From NCBI RefSeq assembly GCF_001467895.1, contig NZ_LNYO01000005.1, positions 18,966 to 82,965 of the forward strand: DNA of 64,000 bases. Reading direction: 5' to 3'. Position 1 is the stretch's first letter. Each line of letters starts with the position of its first letter. The notes beneath the pieces were generated by a model that saw only the letters and a program-made list of their open reading frames with translations, was not told where the DNA came from and made no database searches. The stretch is from Legionella nautarum (GTDB lineage: Bacteria > Pseudomonadota > Gammaproteobacteria > Legionellales > Legionellaceae). The position numbers and the translations under genes were made by a program. Shown here piece by piece: positions 46,833 to 57,167 of the stretch.

Positions 46833-48539
46833 TTAGCTGATGCGAGCACTAAGAAAATTAGTAAGTTCGGCTAAACTAACGCTAATGACCTCATTACTAT
46901 TTCTTGCTTTGTATTCAATAGCATGTTGCTGCAAATTGCGCTCACTGACTACAATACGATGAGGAATCCCCATTAAATCACTGTCTGCAAATAACACGCC
47001 AGGGCGCTCGTTTCTATCATCAAGTAATACATCGTAACCTAGCTGAAGCAGTTGCTGGTAAATGGATTCGGCGCTTTCTTTGACTTGAGGCGAGCGATGG
47101 CTGTTGATAGGCACAATAACTAATTGAAATGGTGCTATATTTTGCGGCCAAACAATACCATTTTCATCGTGATGTTGCTCGATGGCAGCGGCAACAACGC
47201 GCGTAATGCCTAAGCCATAACAACCCATCATCATGGTTTGCAATTGACCTTCTTCATTGATGACGGCTGCATTCATCGCACGAGCATACTTATCACCCAA
47301 TTGAAAGACGTGGCCGACCTCAATTCCTCGGCAAGAACGTAATTGTCCTTGATTATCAGGACTAATATCGCCTTCTTTCACTTTACGAAGATCATAGGCT
47401 TCTTGGTACTGCGCGTCTCGTTCCCAGGCTGCATGTTGATAATGTTTATCCACTTGATTGGCGCCACAGATGAAAGAGCTGAGAGCTAATGCATGATGAT
47501 CGACAATAATTGGAATATTTAAACCAATAGGGCCAATATAGCCGATAGAGGTTTTTAAGCTTTGTTGAATGAGCTCATCGTCAGCGAGGCATAAAGGTGA
47601 TTTAACTAGGGGGTGCTTACTTGCTTTGACTTCATTTAATTCATCGTCCCCGCATAAAACTAAAGCGACTAAAGGAGTTTCCTTTCCTTGAACAATTAAA
47701 GTTTTTACTAACTGTTTGCTCTCCACGCCTAAAAAAGCGGCAGCCTCGGCAATTGTTTTCTGATTGGGAGTGTCAACGAGGGTCATTTCTGCTTTAGGAA
47801 GAGAACTTGCTTTTTCAGGTAGTAACGAAGTTGCTTGCTCCACATTGGCCGCATAGCTGCTGCCATCGCTATAGAAAATTAAATCTTCACCGGAGTCAGC
47901 GAGAACTTGGAATTCATGGGATGCTGAACCGCCAATCGCACCAGTATCTGCTTCCACAGCTCGATAGCGTAAGCCCAAGCGATCAAAGATGCGGCAATAA
48001 GCTTCATACATATCGTCATAGGTTTGTTGTAAGCTCTCTTGGCTTAAATGAAAAGAATAAGAATCTTTCATGATGAATTCACGAGCCCGCATCACGCCAA
48101 AACGTGGTCTAATTTCATCGCGAAATTTAGTTTGGATTTGATAGAAATTAACCGGTAATTGCTTATAAGATTGCAGTTCATTCCGCATTAAATCAGTAAT
48201 TACTTCTTCATGGGTTGGGCCAAAACAATATTCACGCTTATTGCTGTCACACATGGTTAAAAGTTGGTCACCAAAGGTTTCCCAACGTCCCGTTTCCTGC
48301 CAAAGTTCAGCAGGTTGCACTGCGGGCATGAGTACCTCCATTGCCTTGGCACGATTCATTTCTTCGCGCACGATTTGTTCAACTTTGCGCAACACTTTAA
48401 GGCCAAGAGGTAACCAGGTATAGAGTCCTGAGCCTAATTTACGAATCATACCTGCTCTTAACATGAGCTGATGCGAGACAATCTCTGCATCATTTGGAGT
48501 TTCTTTGAGAGTAGTTATTAGCCATTGAGATGCACGCAT
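46833..48539 (-). CDS. proS: Prolyl-tRNA synthetase
   Basis: The 568-residue class II synthetase charges tRNA-Pro. It shows motif 2 [21 protein letters not shown] (about 136-156), a central YbaK-like editing insertion (about 230-370, with [11 protein letters not shown] and [10 protein letters not shown]), motif 3 [14 protein letters not shown] and the C-terminal anticodon-binding domain. Bacterial-type length. The gene ends in a clear terminator. A TATAAT hexamer (minus strand, around 48591-48596) probably serves as -10. It is divergent from a LysR-type regulator gene. Confidence 0.96.
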   Translation of the reverse strand: MRASQWLITTLKETPNDAEIVSHQLMLRAGMIRKLGSGLYTWLPLGLKVLRKVEQIVREEMNRAKAMEVLMPAVQPAELWQETGRWETFGDQLLTMCDSNKREYCFGPTHEEVITDLMRNELQSYKQLPVNFYQIQTKFRDEIRPRFGVMRAREFIMKDSYSFHLSQESLQQTYDDMYEAYCRIFDRLGLRYRAVEADTGAIGGSASHEFQVLADSGEDLIFYSDGSSYAANVEQATSLLPEKASSLPKAEMTLVDTPNQKTIAEAAAFLGVESKQLVKTLIVQGKETPLVALVLCGDDELNEVKASKHPLVKSPLCLADDELIQQSLKTSIGYIGPIGLNIPIIVDHHALALSSFICGANQVDKHYQHAAWERDAQYQEAYDLRKVKEGDISPDNQGQLRSCRGIEVGHVFQLGDKYARAMNAAVINEEGQLQTMMMGCYGLGITRVVAAAIEQHHDENGIVWPQNIAPFQLVIVPINSHRSPQVKESAESIYQQLLQLGYDVLLDDRNERPGVLFADSDLMGIPHRIVVSERNLQQHAIEYKARNSNEVISVSLAELTNFLSARIS

Positions 48540-48774
48540 GCTAGCTCCTGATGGGGTAAAAATCGATATCGATAATAGAATAGGTAAGAAATTATACCCA
48601 AGCTAGTTCGAAATGCTAGATTCTAAAAAATAGGTTGAGCCTTGGCCCAACAAAAGCATTAATAAATTAGCTTTATTTATGTTCAATTAGATGGATGTCT
48701 GGCTAATGCCCGCCTATGTATTGAGCAAATAAAAAGATTCCTGTATTTTGAAAGTCCGCATAGGAGATTAGCAA

Positions 48775-49656
48775 ATGAATACCATTGCCCTCATTCAAAC
48801 TTTCTGTAAAGTGGTGCAATGCCGCAGTTTCACTGGCGCTGCTAAACAATTAGCAATCTCGCCAGCCGCTGTCAGTAAGCAAGTGAGTTTACTGGAGTCT
48901 GAGTTGGGAGTTTCTTTATTGGAACGCACGACACGTAAAGTTTTATTGACTTCCGTGGGTGAAGCCTATTATCAAGAGGTGCAAACGGTGTTGCAGGCTC
49001 TAGAGCAAGCAAATTCGATCATCAGTGCATCGCAAACAGAGCCGCAGGGATTATTGCGGGTAAAAAGTTCACGCTATTTTGCCGAAACAATTATTTTGCC
49101 ACGGCTGCCTGCTTTTTCTGCTCACTATCCTCAAATTAAGGTCGATCTGCAAATTGGAGAGCAAATTCCTCATTTACTCGATGAAGGACTTGATGTAGTT
49201 TTTGGTATGTCAACGCAGGTTGCTTCAAATTCAATTCAAAAGAAAATAACCACGACCCGTTATGTATTTTGTGCTTCGCCAGAGTATCTAGCGCGTTTTG
49301 CTAGCCCAGAAAAACCAAGCGATTTGCAGCGCCATCATTATTTAACCCACAGTATGCGTAATCCTAATGATCAATGGATTTTTCCTTCAGGCGAAACGAT
49401 CTATTTGAATCCTGTACTTTATCTGAATGATGCGGCAGCACTTTGTGATTCGGCTTGTCGAGGATTAGGGATTATTGCACTTCATCATTATCAAGTTGCA
49501 GAAGCCCTAAAAGCAGGCAAGCTGGTTGAAGTGCTACCAAAGTATCGTATGCCGCTTATCCCTGTTTATCTTTTTTATCATCCTGCACGATTCATACAAC
49601 CTAAGCTGCGGGTTTGGATAGAAACCATGACTGCTGATTTAGCTTCATTCATGTAA
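48775..49656 (+). CDS. LysR-type transcriptional regulator
   Basis: The 293-residue protein has a LysR winged helix (FCKVVQCRSFTGAAKQLAISPAAVSKQVSLLESELGVSLLERTTRKVLLT) and a periplasmic-binding-like effector domain from about residue 90. It belongs to the large CrgA/DmlR-type subgroup without a known ligand. The ribosome site AGGAGA lies nine bases upstream. It is divergent from proS and not next to an obvious target operon; the following gene has an unknown function. Confidence 0.88.
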   Translation: MNTIALIQTFCKVVQCRSFTGAAKQLAISPAAVSKQVSLLESELGVSLLERTTRKVLLTSVGEAYYQEVQTVLQALEQANSIISASQTEPQGLLRVKSSRYFAETIILPRLPAFSAHYPQIKVDLQIGEQIPHLLDEGLDVVFGMSTQVASNSIQKKITTTRYVFCASPEYLARFASPEKPSDLQRHHYLTHSMRNPNDQWIFPSGETIYLNPVLYLNDAAALCDSACRGLGIIALHHYQVAEALKAGKLVEVLPKYRMPLIPVYLFYHPARFIQPKLRVWIETMTADLASFM

Positions 49657-49735
49657 TGCGTATTACGAAAACAAGATAACTTTTTTTTTGTATTATTTAT
49701 GGTAGAATTGGCCATTTTTTGATTTTGGTTATTCT

Positions 49736-50608
49736 ATGGCACTTGATTTTGATGGAATTAAAGACAATCAAAACAAGCTCAATCAACAGATTATTGATTG
49801 GAATTCTGCGGTTGAGAGAGATAAATTATTTAAAGAACGTCAAAGACATTTTGAACGGCAAAAAAAACAGATTTTGCATCTAGATACCCTCCATTTAAAT
49901 TCTGATTGGTTTAGTTTTGAGAATGTATTACTGGCATTAAAGCTACAAATTGACTCTTTTAGAAATTCACAAGCTCTGGATGCTAAATCTAAAATCGATC
50001 TTCACCTTCATTTATTGGTAGCCCTCGAATTATTGAATGAGCAGAGCCTCACTCATCGTAAACCCCAAATCGAACAGAGAAAAACTGAACGCTTAGCGAT
50101 TATTTTGCGGCTTCAGCAGTCAATTGACTCAGCACTTGTGACACTTGCTCCCAACCAAGAAAGGGTTTTCACCATTAACTTAGCTGAGTTTAGAGTCGAT
50201 TATGAGAAAGCTTATCTGAGTCAACATGGCCAGGGTTTTTGGGGATTTTTTAGTTTACCAATTAAATATTATTTTCGCCAAAATTCACGCCCAGAAGAGC
50301 TTAGATTTATCGAAGACGTCAATATTTATTTACAAAATGGCGCAGGTGCTGCACTTGCCCCGCTAGCCAAAGAAAAGTTTAAGTTAAGCGCTTTGAATTT
50401 AGTACGGTTTAAGATTAGTATGGAAGATCGTGGCAAGAATAGTCTACTGAACCGTCTCATTGAAGCTCGAATAGAAAATGCTGGTTTATCTGCTAATGAG
50501 AGCATGGCGGTTATTAGAAATTTTATTCCCTTGTGCCAAAGCTGCAACATTAATATTCCAGAATGCCTCGTTACTAATTTTGAAAATAATTATAGAGTAG
50601 CCATCTAG
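49736..50608 (+). CDS. Hypothetical protein, possible effector (290 aa)
   Basis: I do not recognise the family. The 290-residue product is helical and charged, with a Lys/Arg/Glu-rich N-terminal third (ERQRHFERQKKQILHLDTLHL) and a central FWGFFSLPIKYYFR patch. Two CxxC-like cysteines near the C-terminus (LCQSCNINIPEC, about 270-280) might bind metal or form disulfides, but this is speculative. No signal peptide. It follows the LysR gene by 79 bp and is followed by a repeat A copy. Confidence 0.6.
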   Translation: MALDFDGIKDNQNKLNQQIIDWNSAVERDKLFKERQRHFERQKKQILHLDTLHLNSDWFSFENVLLALKLQIDSFRNSQALDAKSKIDLHLHLLVALELLNEQSLTHRKPQIEQRKTERLAIILRLQQSIDSALVTLAPNQERVFTINLAEFRVDYEKAYLSQHGQGFWGFFSLPIKYYFRQNSRPEELRFIEDVNIYLQNGAGAALAPLAKEKFKLSALNLVRFKISMEDRGKNSLLNRLIEARIENAGLSANESMAVIRNFIPLCQSCNINIPECLVTNFENNYRVAI

Positions 50609-50623
50609 GGGTCTAACAATTAA

Positions 50624-50868
50624 CCGTTCGGGCTCTGCGATATCCCCACGAAATTAACTATCCCGTTCGCACCGAGGAAGGGCGCAGCGCTGTCTCGAAG
50701 TGCTGCCAAAAGCTCCCCCTTCGAGAGCCTCAGGGCAGGCCTTCGAGAACCTCGGGACAGGCCTTCGAAAACCAAGCCTTCGAGACGCACGCCATGCGTG
50801 CTCCTCAGGCTGAACGGAATAAAATGTATACAAATTCTTTAGAGATTCATTTTGTGGGGATACCTCAG
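50624..50868. repeat. Dispersed repeat A, full-length copy
   Basis: The element opens with CCGTTCGGGCT and GATATCCCCACGAAA (50639-50653) and closes with TTTTGTGGGGATACC (50850-50864), near-perfect inverted ends. Internally GAGGAAGGGCGCAGCGCTGTCTCGAAG is followed by 22-bp tandem units (50718-50739, 50740-50761, then partial) and CGAGACGCACGCCATGCGTG palindrome, as in the copy at 7141. It follows AACAATTAA, also seen before the 17111 copy. Confidence 0.8.
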
Positions 50869-50917
50869 AGGCAGAAAACGGAGCCAGATAAAATAGGAGT
50901 CCATTCCTCAATTCTCC

Positions 50918-53227
50918 CTAAGCATCCAATCCCGCTGAACTCAGTATTTTCTGCACTTTTTCAGCCAAATTATTCTCTTTTGCGTGATCAAGATGCTTCA
51001 AGGTTGGTGAGTAGTCATTAAAAGCTACTTTACCTGTATTGACGTCATAAATAGCACCTACTAAACCGATGCTTTCTTGCTCAATCATTAATTTTAAAAT
51101 TTGGCTATCGTGATAAATTTGTTGCAAGGTATTAGCAATATTAAGCTCAGTAACATTCTTTACAAAATGATCGTTTTTAGAGGTTCTATCGCTTGTTGTT
51201 TCTGTTTCAGCAGAGACCGCAGGCTGAATCTTAGCAAGCAGCTGAGTAATATGTCCTTTCTCAACGTGATCACAAGCTGCTTGAATAGCGCCGCAGCGAG
51301 TATGACCTAAGACGACAATTAACTTTGTGCCCACAACGTGACAAGCATATTCTATACTGGCTAAAATATCTTCGTTAACCACATTTCCTGCAATCCGCAC
51401 GCAGAAGATATCGCCGAAACTCATATCAAAAATGGTTTCTACGGGTACACGCGAATCAATACAGGCTAAAACCACGGCAATTGGATGCTGTGTTTTAGCG
51501 GTATATTTAATATCAAGTTTAGTAACTCGATGGATACGCGTGTCTTTAAGAAAACGCTGATTACCTTCTCGCAAGATATTAAGTACTTGGTGAGGCATTA
51601 AATTAGACTGAACGTCGTAGGTGGTTACATTGATAAAATCAATATAATTATGGATATCATATTTTTCTTGGAAACCAACTAAATTGAGTGAGATTTGCTT
51701 TAATGGTGCCTGCTCCTGTTGGAATTCTTTAATAAATTCAATGATTTCTTTATCAATATAATTGGAATACCGCGCATCGATGATGAGCTGAGAATTCCTA
51801 GGTATTGAACTAAGCTCAGCCACTAAAGAGGCTTTATTTAAAAAGGTAATCTGTTGGGGTAAAACTAAACGGTTTGTTTCACCGGTTGTGTAAATTTCTT
51901 TGATAATATCCAAACGAGCAGTGGAATTGGATTTTAAAATATAAAATAGACTTATTGCCAACCCTATGAGTATACCCGTTAAGAGATTAAAGATGACAAT
52001 ACTGATAACGGTTGCAATAAATGGGATAAATCGATCTAAGCCCTGCTGGTAAATAGCGCGATATATAGAGGGTTTAGTAAGCTTATATCCGGTGAAAATC
52101 AAAATAGCTGCTAATGAAGATAAAGGTATTTTATTGAGCCAATCTTCAATGAGTAGTACGGCTAAAAACAGAAATATCCCATGTAATATCGTAGACATCT
52201 TTGTTTTTGAACCCGCTTGGATATTGACAGAGGTTCGCACAATTACTGAGGTCACTGGAATACCGCCGATTAAGCCAGCAGCAAAGTTTCCGAATCCCTG
52301 AGCAACCAACTCCCGATCTTTAGAACAATAGCGGTGTTTCTTATCCAGTTTTTCACCCGCTTTAACATTAAGCAAGCTTTCCATTGAAGCAACAATAGCA
52401 ATGATAAAAGCATAAAGATAAATCTTAGGATTAGACCAAGCTGACCATGCAGGATACTGCAATTGACTTAATAAATCCGTAAAACCATTGTGGCTTGGAA
52501 TATTAACGAGATGAGGATAATTTTGTGCAAAAGAGGAATCCGTAAACTGGAAGATTTCATTAATTAAAATACCAGCAATCACGACGATAATTGGCGCCGG
52601 AATTCCTTTAAGCCATTTTACTTGTGTTTTTTCAAAGTAAATTAATAAAGCAAAAGAAATAAGTGAAATAATGGAAGCCCCAGTATTAATATGATGAGAT
52701 AACTCATAGAGAGGATTAAGCGCAAGACCTTCAGTGGATTCTAAAAGATGGCTTTCAAGTTCTTTAAGATCGCTTGATAAAGTGAAGGCTAAAGGCAGTT
52801 GTTTAATAATTAATAGAATTCCAATTGCACATAAAAGGCCCTGTACAACATTTGAGGGAATATAATCAGCCACAAAGCCTGCGCGCAAGCTACCTACGAT
52901 AACTTGGAGAATACCTGCTAGTACTAAGGCTAGTAGGAAACTATTAAAATCTCCTAACTGAGAAAGCGCGGCTAAAACCACCGCAGCCATCCCTGCTGCA
53001 GGACCACTTACACTTACCTGTGATCCACTTAACACTCCAACAACAATTCCACCAATTATTCCCGATATTATTCCAGAGAATAAAGGTGCGCCCGAGGCGA
53101 GAGCGATACCTAAACAGAGAGGGACTGCGACGAGAAAAACAACAATAGCTGCTATAAAATCAAATTTTAAATGACGCTGTTGGTAAATCCTTAATTTACG
53201 GAAACCAGTATTCATTGTTTCTACCAT
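50918..53227 (-). CDS. SulP-family anion transporter fused to a beta-carbonic anhydrase
   Basis: Numbered from the ATG at 53227 (GGGGTG lies eight bases upstream; an ATG at 53242 adds five residues), the protein has 769 residues. About 12 hydrophobic helices of the SulP type (GIALASGAPLFSGIISGIIGG, SVSGPAAGM) fill residues 15-405, followed by a STAS-like domain and a beta-carbonic anhydrase. The zinc site is Cys589, Asp591 and Arg593 (ACIDSRVP) with His642 and Cys645 (GHTRCGAIQ). Fusion to a CA suggests bicarbonate (or CO2-coupled anion) transport, with conversion at the membrane. Sulfate is a less likely substrate. Confidence 0.92.
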   Translation of the reverse strand: MVETMNTGFRKLRIYQQRHLKFDFIAAIVVFLVAVPLCLGIALASGAPLFSGIISGIIGGIVVGVLSGSQVSVSGPAAGMAAVVLAALSQLGDFNSFLLALVLAGILQVIVGSLRAGFVADYIPSNVVQGLLCAIGILLIIKQLPLAFTLSSDLKELESHLLESTEGLALNPLYELSHHINTGASIISLISFALLIYFEKTQVKWLKGIPAPIIVVIAGILINEIFQFTDSSFAQNYPHLVNIPSHNGFTDLLSQLQYPAWSAWSNPKIYLYAFIIAIVASMESLLNVKAGEKLDKKHRYCSKDRELVAQGFGNFAAGLIGGIPVTSVIVRTSVNIQAGSKTKMSTILHGIFLFLAVLLIEDWLNKIPLSSLAAILIFTGYKLTKPSIYRAIYQQGLDRFIPFIATVISIVIFNLLTGILIGLAISLFYILKSNSTARLDIIKEIYTTGETNRLVLPQQITFLNKASLVAELSSIPRNSQLIIDARYSNYIDKEIIEFIKEFQQEQAPLKQISLNLVGFQEKYDIHNYIDFINVTTYDVQSNLMPHQVLNILREGNQRFLKDTRIHRVTKLDIKYTAKTQHPIAVVLACIDSRVPVETIFDMSFGDIFCVRIAGNVVNEDILASIEYACHVVGTKLIVVLGHTRCGAIQAACDHVEKGHITQLLAKIQPAVSAETETTSDRTSKNDHFVKNVTELNIANTLQQIYHDSQILKLMIEQESIGLVGAIYDVNTGKVAFNDYSPTLKHLDHAKENNLAEKVQKILSSAGLDA

Positions 53228-53242
53228 AATTATACACCCCAT

Positions 53243-53700
53243 GTTTTTGGTGGCTGCAATAGTAACCTAAGTTACATTGTCTTTACAAGAAAGATATATT
53301 TCTTAACTTTTTTGTAAATATCGTAAGAGTCTAGCAAAGCGCTAAAAGATCGGTTCTAGAAGCGATTTTTATCCCTAGAAAAACCAAAACCTGGCTCGCT
53401 TAACTCTTTATTTATCAGAGGATTTTTTCACAGTTTTCTTAAGAAAATATTATTAGAAAAAAATTTCACAGTTGGTAATTTTTTTGACTGGATCAGGGGG
53501 GCAAACAGATGAGACTTAACTGCTGCGGCCAGGAATTACAAAAGTTGATTTCACTGTTATCAGAGCAGGTGGCTTAACTCAAAACAGGGAGATCTCCTGG
53601 GTCAAGATAATTTTAGGGAGCGAATTTGAGGAGAGGTTCTGGTTGCAAGCAACCGAATCTTAGCCATATCTCTGACAACCCAGTCCAGCTTTTCTCCGAT
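53243..53700. other. AT-rich gap upstream of the SulP/carbonic anhydrase gene
   Basis: The stretch probably contains the transporter promoter: on the minus strand TTGTAA and TTACTA are about 17 bp apart near 53265-53295, overlapping GTAACNNNNGTTAC (53263-53276). Neither is a strong match. Otherwise I see poly-A/T runs and no gene, RNA gene or recognisable repeat. The repeat B copy begins at its right end. Confidence 0.35.
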
Positions 53701-53879
53701 GTCCCGCGGCTAGTCCGGCGTTGTTGCAAACTCTATTCTCGTCCCTACGTACCGCGGCTTATCCGCGGTATCCAGGCGATCTTCTTTCATACTGAGATCT
53801 CTGGACCCGCGAACAAGTCACGGGACGCTGAGAGAGAGTTCAACTATGCAACAACGCGGATTAGCCGCGAGGCGTAGGA
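53701..53879. repeat. Dispersed repeat B, extended copy with nested inverted repeats
   Basis: An outer pair, GCGGCTAGTCCGGCGTTGTTGCA (53706-53728) and TGCAACAACGCGGATTAGCCGC (53847-53868), is nearly perfectly inverted. Inside sits the core shared with 39061-39147 (CCGCGGTATCCAGGCGATCT, TTCTTTCATACT, CGCGAACAAGTC). The layout suggests a core element nested in a larger inverted-repeat unit. A short reading frame over it (53626-53877) is not regarded as a gene. Confidence 0.75.
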
Positions 53880-53913
53880 ACGGTGTGACTAAGATACAGT
53901 TACAGCAGCCACG

Positions 53914-54771
53914 CTATACTTGTTCTTCTTCAACCAACTCTGGCATTTCTTCTTCAAATAATAGAGACTCAAGTTCAGCTCTATTTGCATTAATCAGCTG
54001 ATTTTCCAAGTTTTTGAATTGCCATAAATCTTGATCCATCAATTGGCTGGGCTTAATACTTTGTAAAGCATGCAAAATATTACTTGGAACTTTGGGATTC
54101 TCTTCGGCAAGTTGATCAATAAGCCTTCCAATCCTTTTGCGAGCGAGGTTTTCCTGAGAACCACATAAGTTGCAGGGAATGATAGGAAAAGCCTGTTCTC
54201 CCGCAAATTTGATGATGTCTCGTTCCTGAACATAGCAAAGCGGACGGATAACGATGTGTTTTTTATTATCACTTAATAACTTTGGCGGCATAGAACGTAT
54301 ATCACCATTGTAAAGAATAGACATCATTAAGGTACGAATTAAATCATCCCGATGGTGGCCTAGAGCAATTTTTGTATAACCATGTTCTTCAGCATAGCGA
54401 TAAATAATGCCGCGTCGCAATCGCGAGCAAAGTGAACAGTAGGTTTTGCCCTCAGGTACTTTCTCTTTAACGATACTATAAGTGTCGCGAGTCAAAATCT
54501 CATGCGGAATGTTTCTTTGATGCAGCCATTCGCGTAATTGACTGTCGTCCCAGCCAGGCTGGGCTTGATCTAAAGTAAAGGCAAACAGCTCAAATTTATT
54601 ATTCGAGCGTCGTCGTAAATGATGCAATATAGTGAGCAGGGTAAAGGAGTCTTTGCCACCAGATAAACAGACCATCACTCGGTCACCACGCTGAATCATA
54701 TTGAAATCAGCAATCGCTTTACCTGTGTAGTGTAATAATTTTTTTTCGATAATTGTGGGGTTCGTAGACAT
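53914..54771 (-). CDS. ttcA: tRNA 2-thiocytidine(32) synthetase TtcA
   Basis: The 285-residue enzyme (from the ATG at 54771, with AGG eight bases upstream; an in-frame start at 54819 adds 16 hydrophobic residues not expected in the family) thiolates cytidine 32 of certain tRNAs. It has the PP-loop SGGKDS (37-42) and the CxxC motifs YCSLC and PCNLC expected to hold an iron-sulfur cluster. It is the third gene after pcm and tolC, with a gap of 75 bp to tolC. Confidence 0.93.
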   Translation of the reverse strand: MSTNPTIIEKKLLHYTGKAIADFNMIQRGDRVMVCLSGGKDSFTLLTILHHLRRRSNNKFELFAFTLDQAQPGWDDSQLREWLHQRNIPHEILTRDTYSIVKEKVPEGKTYCSLCSRLRRGIIYRYAEEHGYTKIALGHHRDDLIRTLMMSILYNGDIRSMPPKLLSDNKKHIVIRPLCYVQERDIIKFAGEQAFPIIPCNLCGSQENLARKRIGRLIDQLAEENPKVPSNILHALQSIKPSQLMDQDLWQFKNLENQLINANRAELESLLFEEEMPELVEEEQV

Positions 54772-54846
54772 AAGACAACCTAATAAGATGAAATTTAACG
54801 GATGAAAAAACAGATTCATTAATCAATCTTTCGTCCGCGATGAGCG

Positions 54847-56232
54847 TTATTTGGTAACATTATCCGAAATTTGGGGCGGGAAGCCAGTGATACGAGTTGT
54901 TTCTAACCAAGAATTAACCTCTTCAAGATCATTAACATTCAAAGTTCCTGCTAAATATTTTAAATTTAAAAAAGCATTGATTAGATTGTATTGATCACTT
55001 GCAAGCTGTTGTTGAGCTTCAAACAGCCGCTGCTGTGCATTAACCACATCAACCATGGTTCGTGTTCCCACTTGAAATTGAGCTTCAGTGCTTTCTAAAG
55101 AGTTTTGTTGAGAAATAATAGTTTGTCGATCGGCTTTTACTTTTGAAATGCCATCGATAATTGTATTAAAGGCGATACGGCTGTTGACTTCAACGTCGCG
55201 GTAAGTTTGCTCTAAGAGTTGGCTTGAAGTCTGAAAATCATATTGTGCTTGCCTTGTTTTCGCTTCAACCAATCCGCCTTGAAAGATAGGAAAGTTCATT
55301 GCAACCGCCAAATTAGCAGTCGTTTGCTTAGAAGGAACGAAAAATGAGGTTGTGGAGTTAGAATTGATGTTGGATTGAATATGGGTTTGTGTTGCATTAC
55401 CTTGCAAGGCAAAAGTCGGCCAGCTGGCGGCTGATTGTGTTTTAATGTTTTCACGTGAAGACAGCAAACGGTATTTAGCCGAAAAAAGCTTATAATTTTG
55501 TCTTAAGCCTGTATTGACCCATTCAGTCACATTATCAGGTTCGGGTTTAACCAATGGGATGCGGCTATCTCGAAGAGGGGAGAGGTGCTCGTATACATGA
55601 TTGGTTAATTTGCGGAGATTTTCATTTTGATTGATCTGATTATTTCTCGAAGAAATCACTTGAGCAACGGATTGATCATAAGCTGCTTTGGCTTCGTAGA
55701 CCGAAGTAATCGCATCTAAACCTACTTTAAAGCGCTGCTCCGCTTGATCAAACTGGCGTTTATTGGCCCGTTTTTTTGCTTCAGCAAAGTTGAGCGTATC
55801 TTTGGCCAACAAGACCTGAAAATAGGCACTGGCAGTTCGTAAAATTAAATTTTGTGCGGCATCATTGAAGGTGGCTTGTGACGCTTTAACTGAGGCTTTG
55901 GCCTGTTGAACCTTAGACCAGGCTTGGTAATTAAAAAGCGCTTGGGATGAATTAACCTGCCATTGATTAGAATTGTAAGTACTCACCAAAGAGCCACCCG
56001 AGGTCACCACATTCTCATAGTTACGAGAGATTTGTCCCTTTATACCGACTTGCGGGTATAAAGCGGAGCGAGCTTGAGGTATTGCTTCGGAGCTGGACAT
56101 ATAAGTGCTATAGGCTTGCTTAAATAGAGGATCATTATCCAGCGCTTGCTGGTAGATATCCATCAAATCGGTTGCGTGCGACATGAAAGGTACGCCGAAA
56201 GCGAACAGCAAGCATAATAGCGTTTTTTTCAT
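54847..56232 (-). CDS. tolC: TolC-family outer-membrane efflux protein
   Basis: The 461-residue protein has a signal peptide (MKKTLLCLLFAFGVPFMSHA) and the internal duplication of the TolC fold: two segments starting near residues 25 (LMDIYQQALDNDPLFKQAY) and 240, each with long helices and strands that build the trimeric outer-membrane channel-tunnel. Length matches TolC. It is 11 bp after pcm. As the common exit duct for type I and RND systems, it need not have a partner next door. Confidence 0.93.
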   Translation of the reverse strand: MKKTLLCLLFAFGVPFMSHATDLMDIYQQALDNDPLFKQAYSTYMSSSEAIPQARSALYPQVGIKGQISRNYENVVTSGGSLVSTYNSNQWQVNSSQALFNYQAWSKVQQAKASVKASQATFNDAAQNLILRTASAYFQVLLAKDTLNFAEAKKRANKRQFDQAEQRFKVGLDAITSVYEAKAAYDQSVAQVISSRNNQINQNENLRKLTNHVYEHLSPLRDSRIPLVKPEPDNVTEWVNTGLRQNYKLFSAKYRLLSSRENIKTQSAASWPTFALQGNATQTHIQSNINSNSTTSFFVPSKQTTANLAVAMNFPIFQGGLVEAKTRQAQYDFQTSSQLLEQTYRDVEVNSRIAFNTIIDGISKVKADRQTIISQQNSLESTEAQFQVGTRTMVDVVNAQQRLFEAQQQLASDQYNLINAFLNLKYLAGTLNVNDLEEVNSWLETTRITGFPPQISDNVTK

Positions 56233-56243
56233 ACAAAATTGTC

Positions 56244-56900
56244 CTAGAAAACAAATTCTTTGCGTTTTAACTTATCAATCAAAGGTGGGGTGCATGTTTC
56301 AAATAACACATGGCCATGCCAACTACCGTCGTGAGCTAATTGATGCAATTGCCCTTGCATAACGGGCTCTTTACCGACGATAGCAAATAATTTGCCTCCA
56401 GGTAAGATTTGTAAGCGATGCGTTTCGGTTATTGTTTCAACTGCTCCTGTTAAAATCACCACATCATAAGGGGCTTTATCTAGCCAGCCTCGGCAAGCAT
56501 CACCAGTAATAAGTTCAACGTTAGTACAGCGATGTTCATTGAGTTTGCGTCGCGCATAGCTAGTAAAATCAGAGAAATAATCGATACTCAATACTTTTTT
56601 ACTTAAGCGGCTTAGGAGCGCTGTTAAATAGCCAGTTCCTGTGCCTACTTCTAAAACCGTTTCATGACCGCGAAGAGCCAACTCCTGCAGGAGTATGCCT
56701 TCTTCTAAAGGCGTCAGCATCCGCTGAGCATGCGCCAAAGGAATTTGCATATCTGAATAGGCAAATTGCTCCATATCAGAGGGGACAAACTCTTGGCGTG
56801 GGATTTCATTGAAAAGAGAGAGAATTGTTTCATTAAGAACATTACCAGTACGAAGTTGCTGTTTGAGCATGTTAATTCGTGCGTTTTGACTTGTAGTCAT
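56244..56900 (-). CDS. pcm: Protein-L-isoaspartate O-methyltransferase
   Basis: The 218-residue enzyme methylates isoaspartyl residues for protein repair. Motif I VLEVGTGTGYLTALLSRL (about 79-96) binds SAM, PRQEFVPSDMEQFAYSDMQIPL matches the family's N-terminal region, and PYDVVILTGAVETI is motif IV. It is first in a run with tolC (11 bp). A TATAAT hexamer at 56972-56977 (minus strand) may be the -10. Pcm-tolC pairing is unusual for E. coli but fits Legionella-type gene order as far as I recall. Confidence 0.92.
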   Translation of the reverse strand: MTTSQNARINMLKQQLRTGNVLNETILSLFNEIPRQEFVPSDMEQFAYSDMQIPLAHAQRMLTPLEEGILLQELALRGHETVLEVGTGTGYLTALLSRLSKKVLSIDYFSDFTSYARRKLNEHRCTNVELITGDACRGWLDKAPYDVVILTGAVETITETHRLQILPGGKLFAIVGKEPVMQGQLHQLAHDGSWHGHVLFETCTPPLIDKLKRKEFVF

Positions 56901-57167
56901 CAGTTCACCATCACATTAAATATCCGCCTATGCTCAACATTCAACTCGTTCAAGTTGCACTGTAGAGTGAATTATAAGCATAACCTAGGTTAAAACGTTG
57001 CGATGATTTTAGCAAGAATTGAGAAAAGGTGCGATCGATTCCATAACGATTAGGTCATTTAAATATTTTTTTTAAATAGATCGGTGAAATTAAGGCATTT
57101 GCATAGTGGACTTGTGTAAAATTTGTTATCATCGGCCCATTTTATTTAAGACCCAAAGGAGAGAATT

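Noticed and set aside
50654..51021. Reading frames across the repeat A copy at 50624
   Set aside because: The product is a translation of tandem and palindromic repeats; similar frames appear in every copy.
53626..53877. 83-residue plus-strand frame
   Set aside because: Lies within nested repeat B and shows no ribosome site.
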